The notes beneath the pieces were generated by a model. That model made no database searches, had not been told where the DNA came from, and saw nothing but the letters and a program-made list of their open reading frames with translations. Positions 22,906-34,934 of a stretch of DNA of 64,000 bases are shown here, one piece after another. This DNA is from Cordia subcordata (taxonomy: Eukaryota; Streptophyta; Magnoliopsida; Boraginales; Cordiaceae). How positions within the stretch are numbered: the first letter of the stretch is position 1; each line of letters begins with the position of its first letter. The stretch covers positions 2,108,001 through 2,172,000 of the forward strand of contig JAPTOF010000015.1 of NCBI GenBank assembly GCA_028554755.1, written 5' to 3'. A program made the position numbers and the translations under genes.

Positions 22906-24443
22906 TATTGGGAATGGTGTCCTAAAGTTAGCCGTCTATCGTAGACTTCGTACTAATTTGTACATGAATTATCTTATTTTCGGCCTTCCGTCATATCGTA
23001 CATCTTCTCCTTAATTGTTAGATCATGGCGTAGTCCTTAGGATGATCTAATAAGGCTATGTAAATGAGGGATAGCTCAATCGTCCTTAAACCTAGTTCGT
23101 AACCAAATGATAGAATTGATTCTAAGACATCAATTCTATTGAGCATAGGTTATAGTACATTACATTAGTTGATTATCCTTATAACCAAGGGGTGTGGAGA
23201 CACCGGTGTGACCTACAGTGAGGTTTGGAGACATGCTCACTTAACATGACTCTAGTACACGCATCCTATGGTATATACCCTACTGTCAAAGGATTGCTTG
23301 TGGTGCACATGAATGTCGTATTCCCTCAAGACTGCCATAAAGACTTGCAGATTACTCCGCACGCTTTGGTACTGAACTATTTGGATTTCTAATCTGGTGA
23401 CGAAAGGTTGCTGGGTGTGGGCAAGTGCCTCGAGGTTAGTGTGTAGGTCAATATAGGATTGATCGCTTCGAGGATTAGGAGAATGATATTCTGCCTAGTC
23501 CTAATACATTAAGACTTTGGCCAAAGCTTTTTGCGTGATGTGTCATGTGGTTACATCATGATGAATCATGACGAGATTAGAACTTGATATGGAATAGTTG
23601 ATTAGGGGTTTTACAGTTTACCTTGCCCTTAGGGTTATTTTGGACTATTGAGGGTCATAGGGAATCCACCATAGTGCCCAGGTTCGTTGAATATTGTCTT
23701 GCAACCATTCAGCTTATTCAGACATCAAGAACTATGGCTAGACGATATCATTGATTAGTATAAGAGTAGTTCTTATATTACTGGTTTAAGATTGAACCTA
23801 CGGAGTCACGCATATGGTCGAGATTAGTTGGAGGATTGGCTTTACTATAATAATGTCAGTCACGTTTAATTATGGATTAAATGTGTTGTTATTTAACTAT
23901 GAATTAAATAATATTATAAGTAATTAATATTATAGATATTTAATTGAAAATTAAATATTATAATATTTAATTACTTATTACGGGTCATGAAATTAATTTT
24001 GATTATGTCTAGCTAGCACTAGACATGTGGATCAGAATTAATTCACGGGATATTATTTATAAATTAAATATGGATTTAATTTAGCCTTAATATGAATTTT
24101 AGAAGTCCATAATTTTAAGCCCAAAGAGTTAGGCTTATTGGGTTGTGGGAATGAGGCTTTACAGAAAGCCCAGGTCTCCCTATATAAGGAGAGTTTCTAA
24201 TTATTTTGTATGATAGTTTTTGAGAAAACCTAATCATAATTGTCAGAACTTTTTCCCAAAACCAAAACCAAAACCCAAAAATTAGCCTCCTTCCACTAGT
24301 TCTTGGTCGCGTACGAAGAGGAGGAGCTCAATGCTTCCGCAAGGCAAAGCTTCTAGCACGTGAATTATTCAAAAGAAAAAATTTAATTCAAGAGCTTGAT
24401 CCCGTGCGTGGAAAATTGGGGAAAGTCTCCACGATTACCAGCA
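22906..24443 (+). repeat. 3' LTR of copia 1
   Basis: Starts TATTGGGAATGG (first G changed to A) and ends ATTACCAGCA, followed by the AGCAG target duplication at 24444-24448. Length 1538 bp. Confidence 0.85.
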
Positions 24444-24914
24444 AGCAGCCGAGGGACCGACCTTGGGGTTTGGTCAATCTGCCTTAGTGGTTTGTTTTTG
24501 GATTTGGCCAGGGGCCTAGGTTGGTTGATTGGCCTAGGGAAGAGGTCGCCCGGCCTCCCTTCTTGGCCAATTTTTTTGCTCCTTGCGAGCTAATTTCTTC
24601 TTGGGTGCTCCGATCTTCGTTCAACGACTTTCAAATGCCCTTTTCTTCATTTTTTTACTCCTGAAACACCTTTGGCTTTGTTCCACACTAGAAGCACCCT
24701 CAATCAAGCTCTAATTATCTTCACGAATCTCACTTAAAACAAGCAATAAATGTACATTAGTGTAACATTTAAGTCCTAAGATCAACTAAGAACATGTAAA
24801 CCTTATATGCACAAGTATGAACTAAACGCTATACTAATACACCTAATGAAGCACAAAACACCTCAGAACAACAATAAATATGTAGTGCACAAGCATACAC
24901 AAAACCAACACATC
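24444..24914 (-). repeat. First piece of the element 2 LTR (U3)
   Basis: The minus strand starts TGATGTGTTGG at 24914 and runs to the copia 1 target duplication. It is the U3 start and part of the GC-rich zone (ggcctaggccaatcaacc-type sequence near 24530). The polypurine-type tract lies at about 24919-24935. Confidence 0.85.
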
Positions 24915-25136
24915 AATACTCTCAAACTTTCTCCTTACTTATCCCCAAGCAAGCCCAAACTTAAGTCTAGCTCAAAGTTGGTATAAAGGGTTGCTTAAAG
25001 GATTGACTAGCTATCTTGGTGAGTCTAGGAAGCATGAAGAGGTCATTCCTTTCATAGTGGGTTCCCAAACCTTTTCGGTTCCTACTCTTTACTCACAAGA
25101 GGTCTCGCACCTTTGGGAAGTTCCCAAGTAACCTTA
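24915..25136 (-). other. Element 2 spacer next to its 3' LTR
   Basis: Matches element 1 at about 843-1065, including 'ctccttacttatccccaagcaagccc' and the 'ggtctcgc...gggaa' block. It is cut at 25136 by copia 2. No gene. Confidence 0.85.
25132..25136. repeat. Target-site duplication CCTTA, left copy, of copia element 2
   Basis: CCTTA at 25132-25136 and at 34427-34431 flank the two LTRs exactly. Element 2 spacer sequence resumes after the right copy. Confidence 0.9.
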
Positions 25137-26626
25137 TGAAGGAATTATGCGAAACATTTTTACAAAATTCTTCCAGGATCCTGTTCTTGTAAATTAAAAA
25201 TTTCACAAAGAACACGATGAATTCCTGGATATTGGTGATGTGAATACATGTTCTTGATGTAAAGCCTTAAGGAAGTTTGATCTTCCTCCTTTTCGTACGT
25301 AGCCAAGATTTATTATTGGAGGCTAGGGTTTTCTTTTGGGAGGAGGAGGAGGGTTTTTTCTGTGAAAAGCTAATAACCTAATTGAATAATACATATAATA
25401 CCTCTCTTTTTATAGAACAAAAGGAGTTAGGTCTTCACAAGTCCTAGGCTCAATTCCTTCAGCCCAATTAAGCTAAACCTCAAAACCCAACTAGGAATCA
25501 AATCATTATTTAATTCTTAACCCATTTAGCCCAAGATTTAATTCATGCCACATTTTTCTGTGCTAGCAGAAAATAGATGAAATTAAATCCATGACCTTTT
25601 AATAATTAATATTAAATATTTAATTCTTAATTAAATATTCAAACAGATTAATTATTAATTCCTTTATTTATTTCACAATTAACTAGTGAAATATTTAATT
25701 CTTAATTAAATATAATAGATCAATCCATCAATAAAATTCTTGAACTTTTGCATGACTCTATAGGTTCAAACTTAAGCTGATAATACAAGGATAATCTTTG
25801 TACTAATTGGAGATACCGTCTAGCAATGGTTCTGACGTCCGAATAAGCTGAAAAATTGCAAGGCAATTACCTATGAACCTAGGCACTATGGTAGATCCCC
25901 TATGATCCTCGATATTTCGAAATAATTCTAAAAGCATGGTCAACTGTCAAATCCCTAATTAGTTATTCCATATTAAGTCCAAATCTTGTCATGACTCATG
26001 ACGACTCGTCTCCGTGACACATCACGCAGAAAGCTTTGGCGAAAGACTTAATGAGTTAGGACTAAGTGGAACATTAGTGGGTCAATCCTATCTTGTCTTG
26101 CACATTGGCTTCACGACACTTGTTCGCACCCAGTAACCCTTTGTCCCCAAATTGGAAATTCGGATAGTCTGACACCAAAGTATGAGGAGTAATTCATAAG
26201 CCCTTATGACAATCTCAGGTCAAAGGGAATACTACAACCATGTGCACCACAAGCAATCCTTTGACAGTAGAGTACGTACTTATAAGTAAGTCATGTTCAG
26301 TAAGCGTATCTCCACAACTTACCTGTGTGTCACACTAGTGTCCCAACACCTATTAGTCATGAGGATGAACAAATAATAACCTCTACTCGAAGGAATTGAT
26401 GTCCTAGTACCAATTCCATTATTTGGTTACGAACAGATTTTAAGAACGATCAGAACTAAGCCTCATTCACATGATCCCATACAGATGTTCAAAGGAACTA
26501 TATCGTGATCAAAATAAAAGAAGACGGTGCAATATGATGTAATGACCAAATATTATTAAAATAACTCGTATGTAAACAATTCTATAAATATAATAGATGA
26601 CTGACTTTGGGACACTATTCTTAACA
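25137..26626 (-). repeat. 3' LTR of copia 2
   Basis: The minus strand starts TGTTAAGAATAGTGTCCC at 26626 and ends ...AATTCCTTCA at 25137. It carries about 56 extra bases near 25175-25235, with inverted-repeat character, that the 5' LTR lacks. Confidence 0.9.
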
Positions 26627-26640
26627 ATCTCCCACTTGGA
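26627..26640 (-). promoter_or_regulatory. Polypurine tract of copia 2
   Basis: The minus strand reads TCCAAGTGGGAGAT immediately before the 3' LTR, the usual copia form. It would prime plus-strand synthesis. Confidence 0.85.
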
Positions 26641-26643
26641 CTA

Positions 26644-28500
26644 AAGCCAGTTAGATCTGTATCTTATACCCATCTTCTTTTGATGTAAATTGAACTCTTG
26701 GATCCCGAGGGCCTTAGTAAATAGGTCAGCCAAATTCTTTTTACTGTCAATCTTCTGCAGAATGACGTCATCTCTAGCTATAATATCTCAGATCAAGTAG
26801 TAACGTCTTAGCATATGTTCGGCTTTCTGGTGGGATCGAGGTTCCTTCGCTGGAGCAATGGCACCAGTACTATCACTAAAGATTGTGACTGGACTAGCCA
26901 TGTCAGGAACAACCCCAAGCTCAGTGATGAATTTCTTGAGCCAAATTGCTTCCTTCACCGCATCAGACGCTGTTATGTATTCCACCTTGCAGACAGAATC
27001 AACCACGTTCTGTTGCTTGGAACTCTTCTAGCAGATTACTCTACCATTTAAGGTTAACACGAACCCAGACACGTTTTTATTATCATCTCTATATGACTGG
27101 AAACTAGAATCAATATAACCTACTAGTTTCATGTCAGAATCCCCATAGTCGAGCCATAGGTCTTTAGTATTTATTAAATACTTAAGGATGGTCTTTGCCA
27201 CTTGCCAATGTCTCTTACTGGGGTCAGATTGGTATCTACTGACCACTCCTAAGGAGTATGCCACATCAGGCCTCATACATGTCATAGCGTACATAATAAA
27301 TCCTATTGTTGAAGTATAACGTACTCTACTCATACGCTTTTTCTCTTGAGGAGTTAAGGGGCAATCCCTCATGGAGAGAGAAATTCCACGGCCTATTAGA
27401 TGATAGTCTTTCTTGGAATTTTTCATGTTAAACCTTTTCAGCATGGTGTCTATGTACGTGGATTGGGACAATTCCAACAATTTCTTAGATCTATTTCTAC
27501 AGATCTTGATCCCAAGGATATAGGACGTCTCTCCTAGATCCTTCATGGAGAACTGGGATGAAAGCCATAACTTCACATTCTATAATACGGGGATATCATT
27601 TCCTATAAGGAGAATGTCATCCGCATACAATACTAAGAATGTGACCACATGTCTGTTAGCCCATTTATAAATGCTAGGCTCTTCTTCGTTCTTAACGAAG
27701 CCATACGTTTTGACAACCTTGTCAAAACGTATGTTCCAACTCCGAGAAGCTTGTTTGAGTCCATAAATGGACTTTTGAAGCTTACGCACTTTAGACTCAT
27801 TTGTAGATGTGAACCCTTCAAGTTGTGCCATATACACTTTCTTTTCTAGCTCACCATTATGGAAAGCTATTTTGACATCTATTAGCTAGATCTCATAGTC
27901 TAAGTACGTAGCTATAGCAAGCATGATACGAACTGACTTGAGCATAGCTATAGGGGAACATGTTTTGTCATAGTCAATACCATGATGTTGCTGGTATCCC
28001 TTGGCAACTAAATGGGCTTTGTAGTTTTCCACCTATGCATCTGCTTCTCACTTTCTTTGAAAACCCATTAACACCCAATGGGTTTAACCCTTTTAGATAA
28101 ATCAACTAATGTCCACACATTATTGACTTTCATGAATTCCATTTTAGATTCCATGGCCTTAAGCTATTCTTCAGAGTCATGCCTTTGCATGGCATCCATA
28201 TAGGTGATCGGATTATCATCATTCTCGTCTAAGCTCGATGGGATTACTGTCTTGAACCAGGGATCCATACCTAGTTGGTTGACAGGGTACTCTACTAGAT
28301 CTCCTAAGTGATGCCTCTATAGTAGCTTCAAGATTTGGTTCCCTAACTTCATCATGTCTTGTATGTTTAATTGAAGGTGTTTGTACTTCACCAAGTTCAA
28401 TAGTAAAGGCAGTTCTTTCTTGTACGAGAAACTCTTTCTTTGGAAAGACTACTCTAGCAACAACAAACACCTTTTGTTCTTCAACATGATAGAAGTAGTA
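26644..28500 (-). pseudogene. copia reverse transcriptase and RNase H (copia 2), broken
   Basis: From 28470 downward there is a charged linker, then the RT start near 28130 (traces of WTLVDL and KARLVAKGYQQ, broken by stops), YGLKQASRSWNIRFDKV, and the catalytic YADD in LVLYADDILLIGND (27837-27580). RT continues through MKDLGETSYILGIKI, and RNase H follows with AMTCMRPDVAYSL, HWQVAKTILKYL, a first Asp in GYIDSSFQSYRDD, Glu/Asp regions KVEYITASDAVKEAIWLKKF and IFSDSTGA, and KHIDxRYH-like LRRYYLI at 26790. Most of RT-RNase H is collinear, with single breaks near 27578 and 27020. The reverse transcriptase active site is intact, but the protein cannot be made in one piece. Confidence 0.88.
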
Positions 28501-29310
28501 TCCTTTAAACTATCTAGGGTATCCTACAAATCTACATTTATCAGATTTTGATTTTAGCTTGTGAGTCTGAAGACCTTTGACGTATGTTGAATACCCCAAA
28601 CCTTGAGGTAAGAGTGTACGACAATGCCATATCTCATATGGTGTGTTTTCTACTAACTTGCTAGGTACTTTATTTAGCACATGAGCAACTGTCTCAAGAG
28701 CATATCCCAAAAAGGATATAGGAAAATTCGTGTGTCCCATCATGGATCAAACATGTCCAATACTGTTTGATTTCTTCTTTCAGATACACCATTATGGTGT
28801 GCTGTACCTAGAGGAATCTATTGCGAGATAATTCTATTCTCTTCTAGGTAACTCAAAAACTCATTAGAAAGATATTCTCCTCCACGATTAGATTGTAGGA
28901 TCTTAATATTCTTTCCAGTTTGTTTTTTCTACCTCACTCCTGTATCTTTTGAACATTTCAAAAGACTCTGATTTATGTCTTATCAAATAGACATACCTAT
29001 ACCTAGATAGGTCATCAGTGAATATAATGATGTAGGAATACCCACCTCTAGTACTAGTGCTCATGGGCCCATAGATATCAGTATGTATAATGCCCAAGAG
29101 TTCTGTATCTCGATCACCTTTTCCAGTAAAAAGGGATTTGGTCATTTTTCCAAGTAGACAAGACTCACAAGTCGATAGTGATTCAGGATCACCTATGTCA
29201 AGAGACCCTTCGTTGACCAACTTGTTAATCCTATTGTTATTAATATGACCAAGTCTACAGTGCCAAAGATATATATATTTGAAATAGTTCCTATTTTGGG
29301 ACATTTATTA
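28501..29310 (-). pseudogene. copia integrase with GAG-pre-integrase domain (copia 2), broken
   Basis: 29304-28903 encodes the zinc-binding part (LWHCRLGHINNNRI, then CESCLLGKMTKSLF) and the first core Asp in IIHTDIYGPM, with FTDDLSRYRYVYL after it. The second Asp region and the catalytic Glu region (28900-28745) are split by stops. 28743-28510 gives the core end, LGYALETVAHVLNKVPSKLVENTPYEIW. The HHCC ligands are present. Truncation at 28903 and loss of frame inactivate it. Confidence 0.87.
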
Positions 29311-30597
29311 CTAACATGCAAGATATGCATAGGCTATGTCAAAATATAAATCCCGTGTTCCAATCATCCATTAAAAACACAAACATTATTCAAAATAATG
29401 TCAATACCATTATTGGAAATTCTAAAGGAGTATCTATCTTAGGCTCATAACTCAATTGAAATAATGTTCAAAACAAAATCTGGACAGAAGAAAACACAGA
29501 AAGACTTAAGTTCATAGAATTGATAGCTAGAGATAAACACCCTAATGCTAGTATTGGAACAGGATTCCTATTGTCAATGCTCAGATATCGCTCTTTATCT
29601 TTGAACTTCTTACTGACTTACAGCCCTTGCAACAAATTGCAAATATGATATTGATTGCTTGTATCTAATACATAGGTAGTAAAGTCAATCACACTAAAGT
29701 TGTAAGGAGTAATCATATATGTACCTTGCCAAGCAACTTGTTGCTTTCTTCTAGACCTGTTTAGATCAAAGTATGCCAAATTCTGAAGATAATTCCTCTT
29801 CTAGTGTCCAAGCTTTTTGTAGAAGAAACACTCGACTTGGCTTTTATCAACCTTTTGCTTTTCGGTTTGATTTTGTTGTTTGTGGGCTTCTCAATCCCAC
29901 CTTAGGCTTTGGATGTATTTTTGTTTTTCTTCTTGCCTTTCTTGAAACCTTTTCGTTTTGAGGATGAGGCAGCTCCTACTACATTAACAGGTTTTCTTAG
30001 GAGCTAGTTATCTTTCTCAAAAGTTTGTAATAGTCTTTGTCGCCCGTGGTAGTTGAGAACAAGCTTGTTCATCTTGAACTAATTCAAGAAAGGGAGAAAA
30101 GATGGGGGCAACGAATTAAGAATTGCATCCTTGCCAAGCTATTCCTAAAGTGGAAAGCCTAGCTTAGCCGGTTTCTCGATGTTTTCCATCATATAGAATA
30201 CATGATCAATAACTAGTGTGCCTTCTTTCATCTTGGCAATGAAAATAACACATAAGGTTCTATGTCTTTTAGCATCATCCGATGTGCCAAACGACTCATT
30301 CAACACTTGAATGATACCCTCAGGCTGTGAATCCTCAAACTTGTGACAAAACTCGTCGTTCATTACAACCCTCATAATGCAATGAACCGTGAATCTATCA
30401 TCAAGCCATTTTTAAAAGCATTGATAATTCACTGTAGGTGCATTAGCAGCAGGCTCTGTAGGTGCTGGATCAGTAAGAACAGACAAGATATGTTCATATT
30501 TAAGGACAATGCACTACCTTCGATACCAGCTACCGAAGTTGGGCCCAGTGAGCTTTTCACTATACAATAGTGATCTTAAAGACAACGTGTTAGCCAT
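29311..30597 (-). pseudogene. copia gag and protease (copia 2), broken
   Basis: The minus-strand ATG at 30597 opens MANTLSLRSLLYSEKLTGPN, the typical start of copia gag. Stops follow within 30 codons and again near 30420. The middle part (30375-30145) reads CHKFEDSQPEGIIQVLNESF and ends EKPAKLGFPL. A Lys-rich region precedes a decayed zinc knuckle near 29815 (CFFYKKLGHWKRNY: the second and fourth ligands are Tyr). The protease loop near 29670 reads VLDTSN, then HICNLLQGL. Gag would package element RNA. Confidence 0.8.
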
Positions 30598-31739
30598 TAA
30601 ATTTGAAAATAATTGACATAAAAAGAATAAATAATCTATTTATAGACGAGTTATTACTTTTCCAAAAGATATGGGCCAATATCTAATGGATCCTACCACT
30701 ATTTTGTTCAGATTGTTTGCCCCTACTTACTGCCCGAAAGGATTTTCAAAAAATAAACCCTTTAGTGGGTGCTGAGATCCAAAACAATGTACATATGCCC
30801 GACTGAGGTCGACCAACCTATGGACACCACTTGATAGGTTCATATCCAAGTACTTTCCCAAGCAACTCCCAGTATTTTGTTTTGCCTCAAACATCTCTTC
30901 AGCAGGACCAAGGTCCTCCATTGAAAGCTCGGTTAGGTCAAACCATTAACATGAACTCCCATGGTTTTCCTCCGACCCCAATGAGTAGACTCAACTGAGG
31001 TCGGCCCACATACTCATCTATCCGAAGGGATTCCAAGGGTTTCATTTTATAAATAATAATTCCAATATTCCAATAAAAGCCAGGTCTGAGGGCCTCTAAC
31101 GTTTATTAGAGTATTCCACCCATTATTATTTACTTTAATGGCAGGTAATAATTTGGATATCCCTATGTCCAAGTCATTGTAAGGACCTAATAATTTTAGG
31201 GGATTTATTTGACTAAAAGAGCGTGATTGTTTAATAGCCAAACCTTTAATTATCCAGTTAGTTAATCGATTGGCATGCAAAACAACATATATATCAACAT
31301 ATATAAGCACATGTAGGTGATTATGGGCTTTCCTAGTGTGGTACACTAGAGTCATCATGCGCCACTTTGTCATGCAAAACTAAATTATTACATTTTAATT
31401 TTGGGAAACTTAGACAGGCCCAGTCCTTTAGCTTCTTGGTCTTTAGTTCCTCATCTCGATCATGCTAAAAACTACCAATTACATCACAACTAAGAAGAAC
31501 TCCTTCTAAAGAAGGGGATACATCACTTGGGAGAGGGATTTTACAACCAGATTTAAGAGAAGACTAGGCTCGCAGGCCCAATTTAAAAACCCACAAATTA
31601 ATTACAATAATTAATAAATAAAATGCAATAATAAACATAATATGCAAGCCCCTAACCACCTCATAATATGTCATGCATCAAAATAAAAAATATAAACATT
31701 TTCATGATTTTATCACACAATAATTAGATCAATTTAATC

Positions 31740-31960
31740 AAATTAAATTGACCTTACCAAATAATTAAAACTCCTTTTAAATTATTTGGGGTCAAAATCC
31801 CAATTTTTACAAATTAGAGACTTTCCTAATTAAATAAACTAATTTTGAGACTTTTAGGGTCAAAAACAAAATTTTCAAAAATTTTGGGCCTACCTAATTA
31901 ATTAAAAATAATTTTAAAAATTAATTGTGTGTCAAAAACATATTTTCAACAAATAATGGA
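31740..31960 (-). repeat. Short version of the copia stem-loop array
   Basis: Three decayed units with 'ggggtcaaaat', 'agggtcaaaaa' and 'tgtgtcaaaaa' spaced about 70-75 bases, each followed on the other side by aattaatt-type words. It is homologous in position and sequence to 18290-18975 in copia 1, but with fewer units. Confidence 0.6.
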
Positions 31961-32139
31961 TTTTAAAATAAATATCAAATATTTATTGAAAAAGACAAAT
32001 CAATTTTATCAAATAAAATAATTTGTAGGCATTTAATAAACTATATAATATATATAATTCAATTAACATATACTTTAATTAAATTATACATCATTATTTG
32101 TCCCAATAGTTGCACAAATTAAATAAAAGAACAAACATT

Positions 32140-32690
32140 TAGATCCTAAGAGGCATGCAGCATAGATGATAAAGACAAGAGGTCTGGGGTTCAAAACTCG
32201 GCAAAAACAAATTTTAATTTCCTTTTATTTGATGCTTGAAAACAAACATATAATTAAAAGAAAATGCCTTTCCCACTAGGTCTTAGTAGTTGCTAGGCTG
32301 GTAAGAGCAAGCAAAATCCCAGCAGAATGCACGAGTTTAATTTTCATTGGCTACAAATGTGCACAATTTGTATTTAATTTTTTTAATTGTTTGAAAATCT
32401 ATCAAAAATAATTTATACGGCACACAAAAGTAAACAAAAATGATTAGCCTAGTGGTAAATAGTTTTTCACAAGGGTGCTAGAGGTTGTGGGTTCTAACCT
32501 TTTTAGCAATGAATTGTTATTATTTTTAATTATAAAACTAAACCCAAAGATTCAAGATACAAGGAAAAATTGTTCTCTAATAAACAAAGGAGTGCATTTG
32601 GATTGGTGGTAAAAACTTCATATGTACTTCTCGGGGTTGTGGGTTCTATTTTTGTTGATGGCCTCCTTTTCCCTTTATTTATTTATTTAT
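32140..32690 (+). repeat. Four degenerate tRNA-like modules of about 150 bp
   Basis: Module 3 has TAGCCTAGTGG (32445-32455), a perfect A-box match, and GGTTCTAACC 45 bases later. Module 1 has GGTTCAAAACT (32189-32199), close to a B-box. Modules 2 (from about 32294) and 4 (from about 32599) keep the same layout more loosely. They are followed by AT-rich tails. They do not fold as real tRNAs. Confidence 0.45.
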
Positions 32691-32944
32691 TTAATTTTTT
32701 TTTATTTTGACTGATTGATTGTAACAGTTGCAATCAATAACCCCATTAATGACACACAAAGCATATCAATGATAGGGCAATATCACACCAATATAATGCA
32801 ATTCCATTGTAACTTTTTGTCCAACATGATTTGGGGCATATACATATACGATAATAATTTCAAAAATAGATTCACAATTTATTTTGAAATCCTACCAAAT
32901 AGATTATCATGTGATAAACTTAACAAAGTAATGCAAAAAAGTGC

Positions 32945-32962
32945 TTTGTCTCTTATACCAAT
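32945..32962 (-). promoter_or_regulatory. Primer-binding site of copia 2
   Basis: Directly inside the 5' LTR the minus strand reads TTGGTATAAGAGACAAAG, a close relative of TGGTATCAGAGC, the initiator-methionine tRNA complement used by most copia elements. Confidence 0.8.
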
Positions 32963-34426
32963 TGAAGGAATTATGCAAAACTTTTTCACAAAAGTTTTTT
33001 AGGATCCAGCTCTTGGTGATGCAAATATGTCTTCTTGATGTAAAGCCTTGTGGAAGCTTGATCTTCCTTCTCTTCATATGCAGCCAAGATTTATTAATGG
33101 AGGCTAAGGTTTTCTTTTGGGGGGAGGAGGAGGGTTTTTTTTTTTTTTTTGTGAAAAGCTGATAACATAATTGAATAATACGTACAATACCTTTCCTTTT
33201 ATAGAACAAAAGGAGTTGGGCCTTCACAAGTCCCAGGCTCAATTCCGTCAACCTAATCAGGCCTAAACCTCAAAACCCAATTAGAAATCAAATCATTATT
33301 TAATTGTTAACCCATTTAGCCCAAGATTTAATTCATACCACATTTTTTCGTGCTAGAAAAAAATAAATGAAATTAAATCCATGACCTTTTAATAATTAAT
33401 ATTAAATATTTAATTCTTAATTAAATATTCAAACACATTAATTATTAATTCCTTTATTTAATTCACAATTAAATAATGTTATATTTAATTTTTTATTAAA
33501 TATAATAGATCAATCAATCAATAAAATTCTCGATGTTTTATGTGACTCCATAGCTCCAAACGTAAGTCGGTAATACAAGGACAATCTTTGTACTAATTGG
33601 AGATACCGTCTAGCAATGGTTCCCGACGTCCAGATAAGTTGAAAAATTGCAAGGCAACTATTAAGGAACTTGAGCACTATGCCAGATCCCCTATGACCCT
33701 CGATATTCTGAAACAACTCTAAGAGCATGGTCAACTAACAAACCCCTAATTAGTTATTTCATATTAAGTCCTAATCTTGTCATGACTCATCACAACACGT
33801 CTCCGTGACACATCACGCAAAAAGTTTTGGCCAAAGACTTAATGAGTTAGGACTAGGTGGAATATCATTCTCCTAATACCCAAAAGTGGGTCAATCCCAT
33901 TTTGTCCTACACATTGGCTTCGTGACACTTGCTCGTACCCAGTAACCCCGGCACCAAAGTACGAGGAGTAATTTGTAAGCCTCTATGGTAGTCTTAGGCT
34001 GACAGGAATACTATAACCATGTGCACTACAAGCAATCCTTTAACAGTAGGATAAGTACCATATGATGCTTGTAAGTGAGTTATGTTCAGTAAACATGTCT
34101 CCACACCCTACCTGTGCGTCACACTGGTGTCTTAACACCTATTAATCATGAAGATGACCAACCCATGTGACAAACAATAACCTCTACTCAAGGAATTGAC
34201 GTCCTAGTCCCAATTCCATCATTTGGTTACGAACAGATTTGAAGAACAATCAGAACCAAGCCTCATGCACATGATCTCACACAGATGTTGTAACGAACTA
34301 CATCATGATCAAAATAAGAAAAGATGATGCGATATGATGTAATGGTCAAATATTATTAAGATAACTCATATGTAAACAATTCTTGAAATACCATCGATGA
34401 CTGACTTTAGGACACTATTCCTAACA
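32963..34426 (-). repeat. 5' LTR of copia 2
   Basis: The minus strand starts TGTTAGGAATAGTGTCC at 34426 and ends ...ATTCCTTCA at 32963. 1464 bp. The opposite LTR is at 25137-26626. Confidence 0.9.
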
Positions 34427-34659
34427 CCTTAACCTCTAAAAGCTTAGGATTCTAACGCATGCACACGGGATGTTAATATTTTGTGCCCTCTCAACCAACA
34501 TGGCCTTCCCAATATACACATAAACTTGAAGATAAGGAGAGAAATAATATAAAAATACACTGGCTCATAAAATGACGTAAAAGCCCTTATTCACAACACA
34601 TCAAAAGAACCAAACGATAACTTGTGCGAAGTCGACATTGCGTTACTTAAAAACTTATT
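34427..34659 (-). other. Element 2 spacer between copia 2 and a solo LTR
   Basis: Collinear with element 1 at about 1066-1270, including 'taggattctaa', 'cgggatgtt' and the 'ctcaaccaacatg' block. No gene. Confidence 0.85.
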
Positions 34660-34934
34660 TGATGAATCATGTGTGTCATTTGTGCGTGTTTGCATATAGT
34701 TTTTGCATGCACATTTAAGGGTGTCTATAGTATAATTGAGTGCACTTAGTGTAAAGTTTATGCATATTTGTTAATATTTGTACATAATGTATTTAGATGC
34801 ATAAATGCTATACTAAGTGTTATATTCCATGTTCTAGGAGTATTTTAGAAGGGTTCAAGCTTACGCGAGGAAGAAATGAGCTAATGAATGAAGACAAAAA
34901 AAAAAGGAATGAAGAATGGATCATTCTGATCCAG

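Larger units (their letters stand above)
15236..24443 (+). mobile_element. Old Ty1/copia retrotransposon (copia 1)
   Basis: It is 9.2 kb, bounded by LTRs sharing about 90% identity in the stretch compared (15236 onward against 22906 onward), with a 5-bp target duplication AGCAG. The LTR family is shared with copia 2 (TGTTAGGAATAGTGTCCTAAAG start). The internal part is a long leader with two tandem arrays and a heavily decayed pol with domain order integrase, RT, RNase H, which defines Ty1/copia. No useful reading frame remains. It sits inside the LTR of Athila element 2 and is therefore younger than that element. Confidence 0.9.
30598..32944 (-). other. Leader (5' untranslated region) of copia 2
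   Basis: 2.3 kb between primer site and gag. From the primer site downward it contains about four tRNA-like modules (32690-32140), an AT-rich tract, a short version of the 70-bp stem-loop array (31960-31740), and a segment (31570-30760) conserved with copia 1. No coding frame of note. Confidence 0.75.
25137..34426 (-). mobile_element. Ty1/copia retrotransposon with complete ends (copia 2)
   Basis: 9.29 kb, with two LTRs, primer-binding site, gag, protease, integrase, RT, RNase H and polypurine tract in canonical copia order on the minus strand, and a perfect 5-bp target duplication. Each coding block is recognisable, but stops and frameshifts occur in all of them. It belongs to the same LTR family as copia 1 but is much better preserved, so it is younger. 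It lies in the spacer of Athila element 2. Confidence 0.93.

Noticed and set aside
24396..24593. A 65-codon frame near 24.4 kb
   Set aside because: It crosses the exact copia 1 end and its target duplication, so it is a chance frame of two unrelated sequences.
32445..32510. A possible tRNA gene
   Set aside because: A-box match is good but the B-box is poor, no cloverleaf or anticodon stem can be drawn, and the module is repeated within an element leader.
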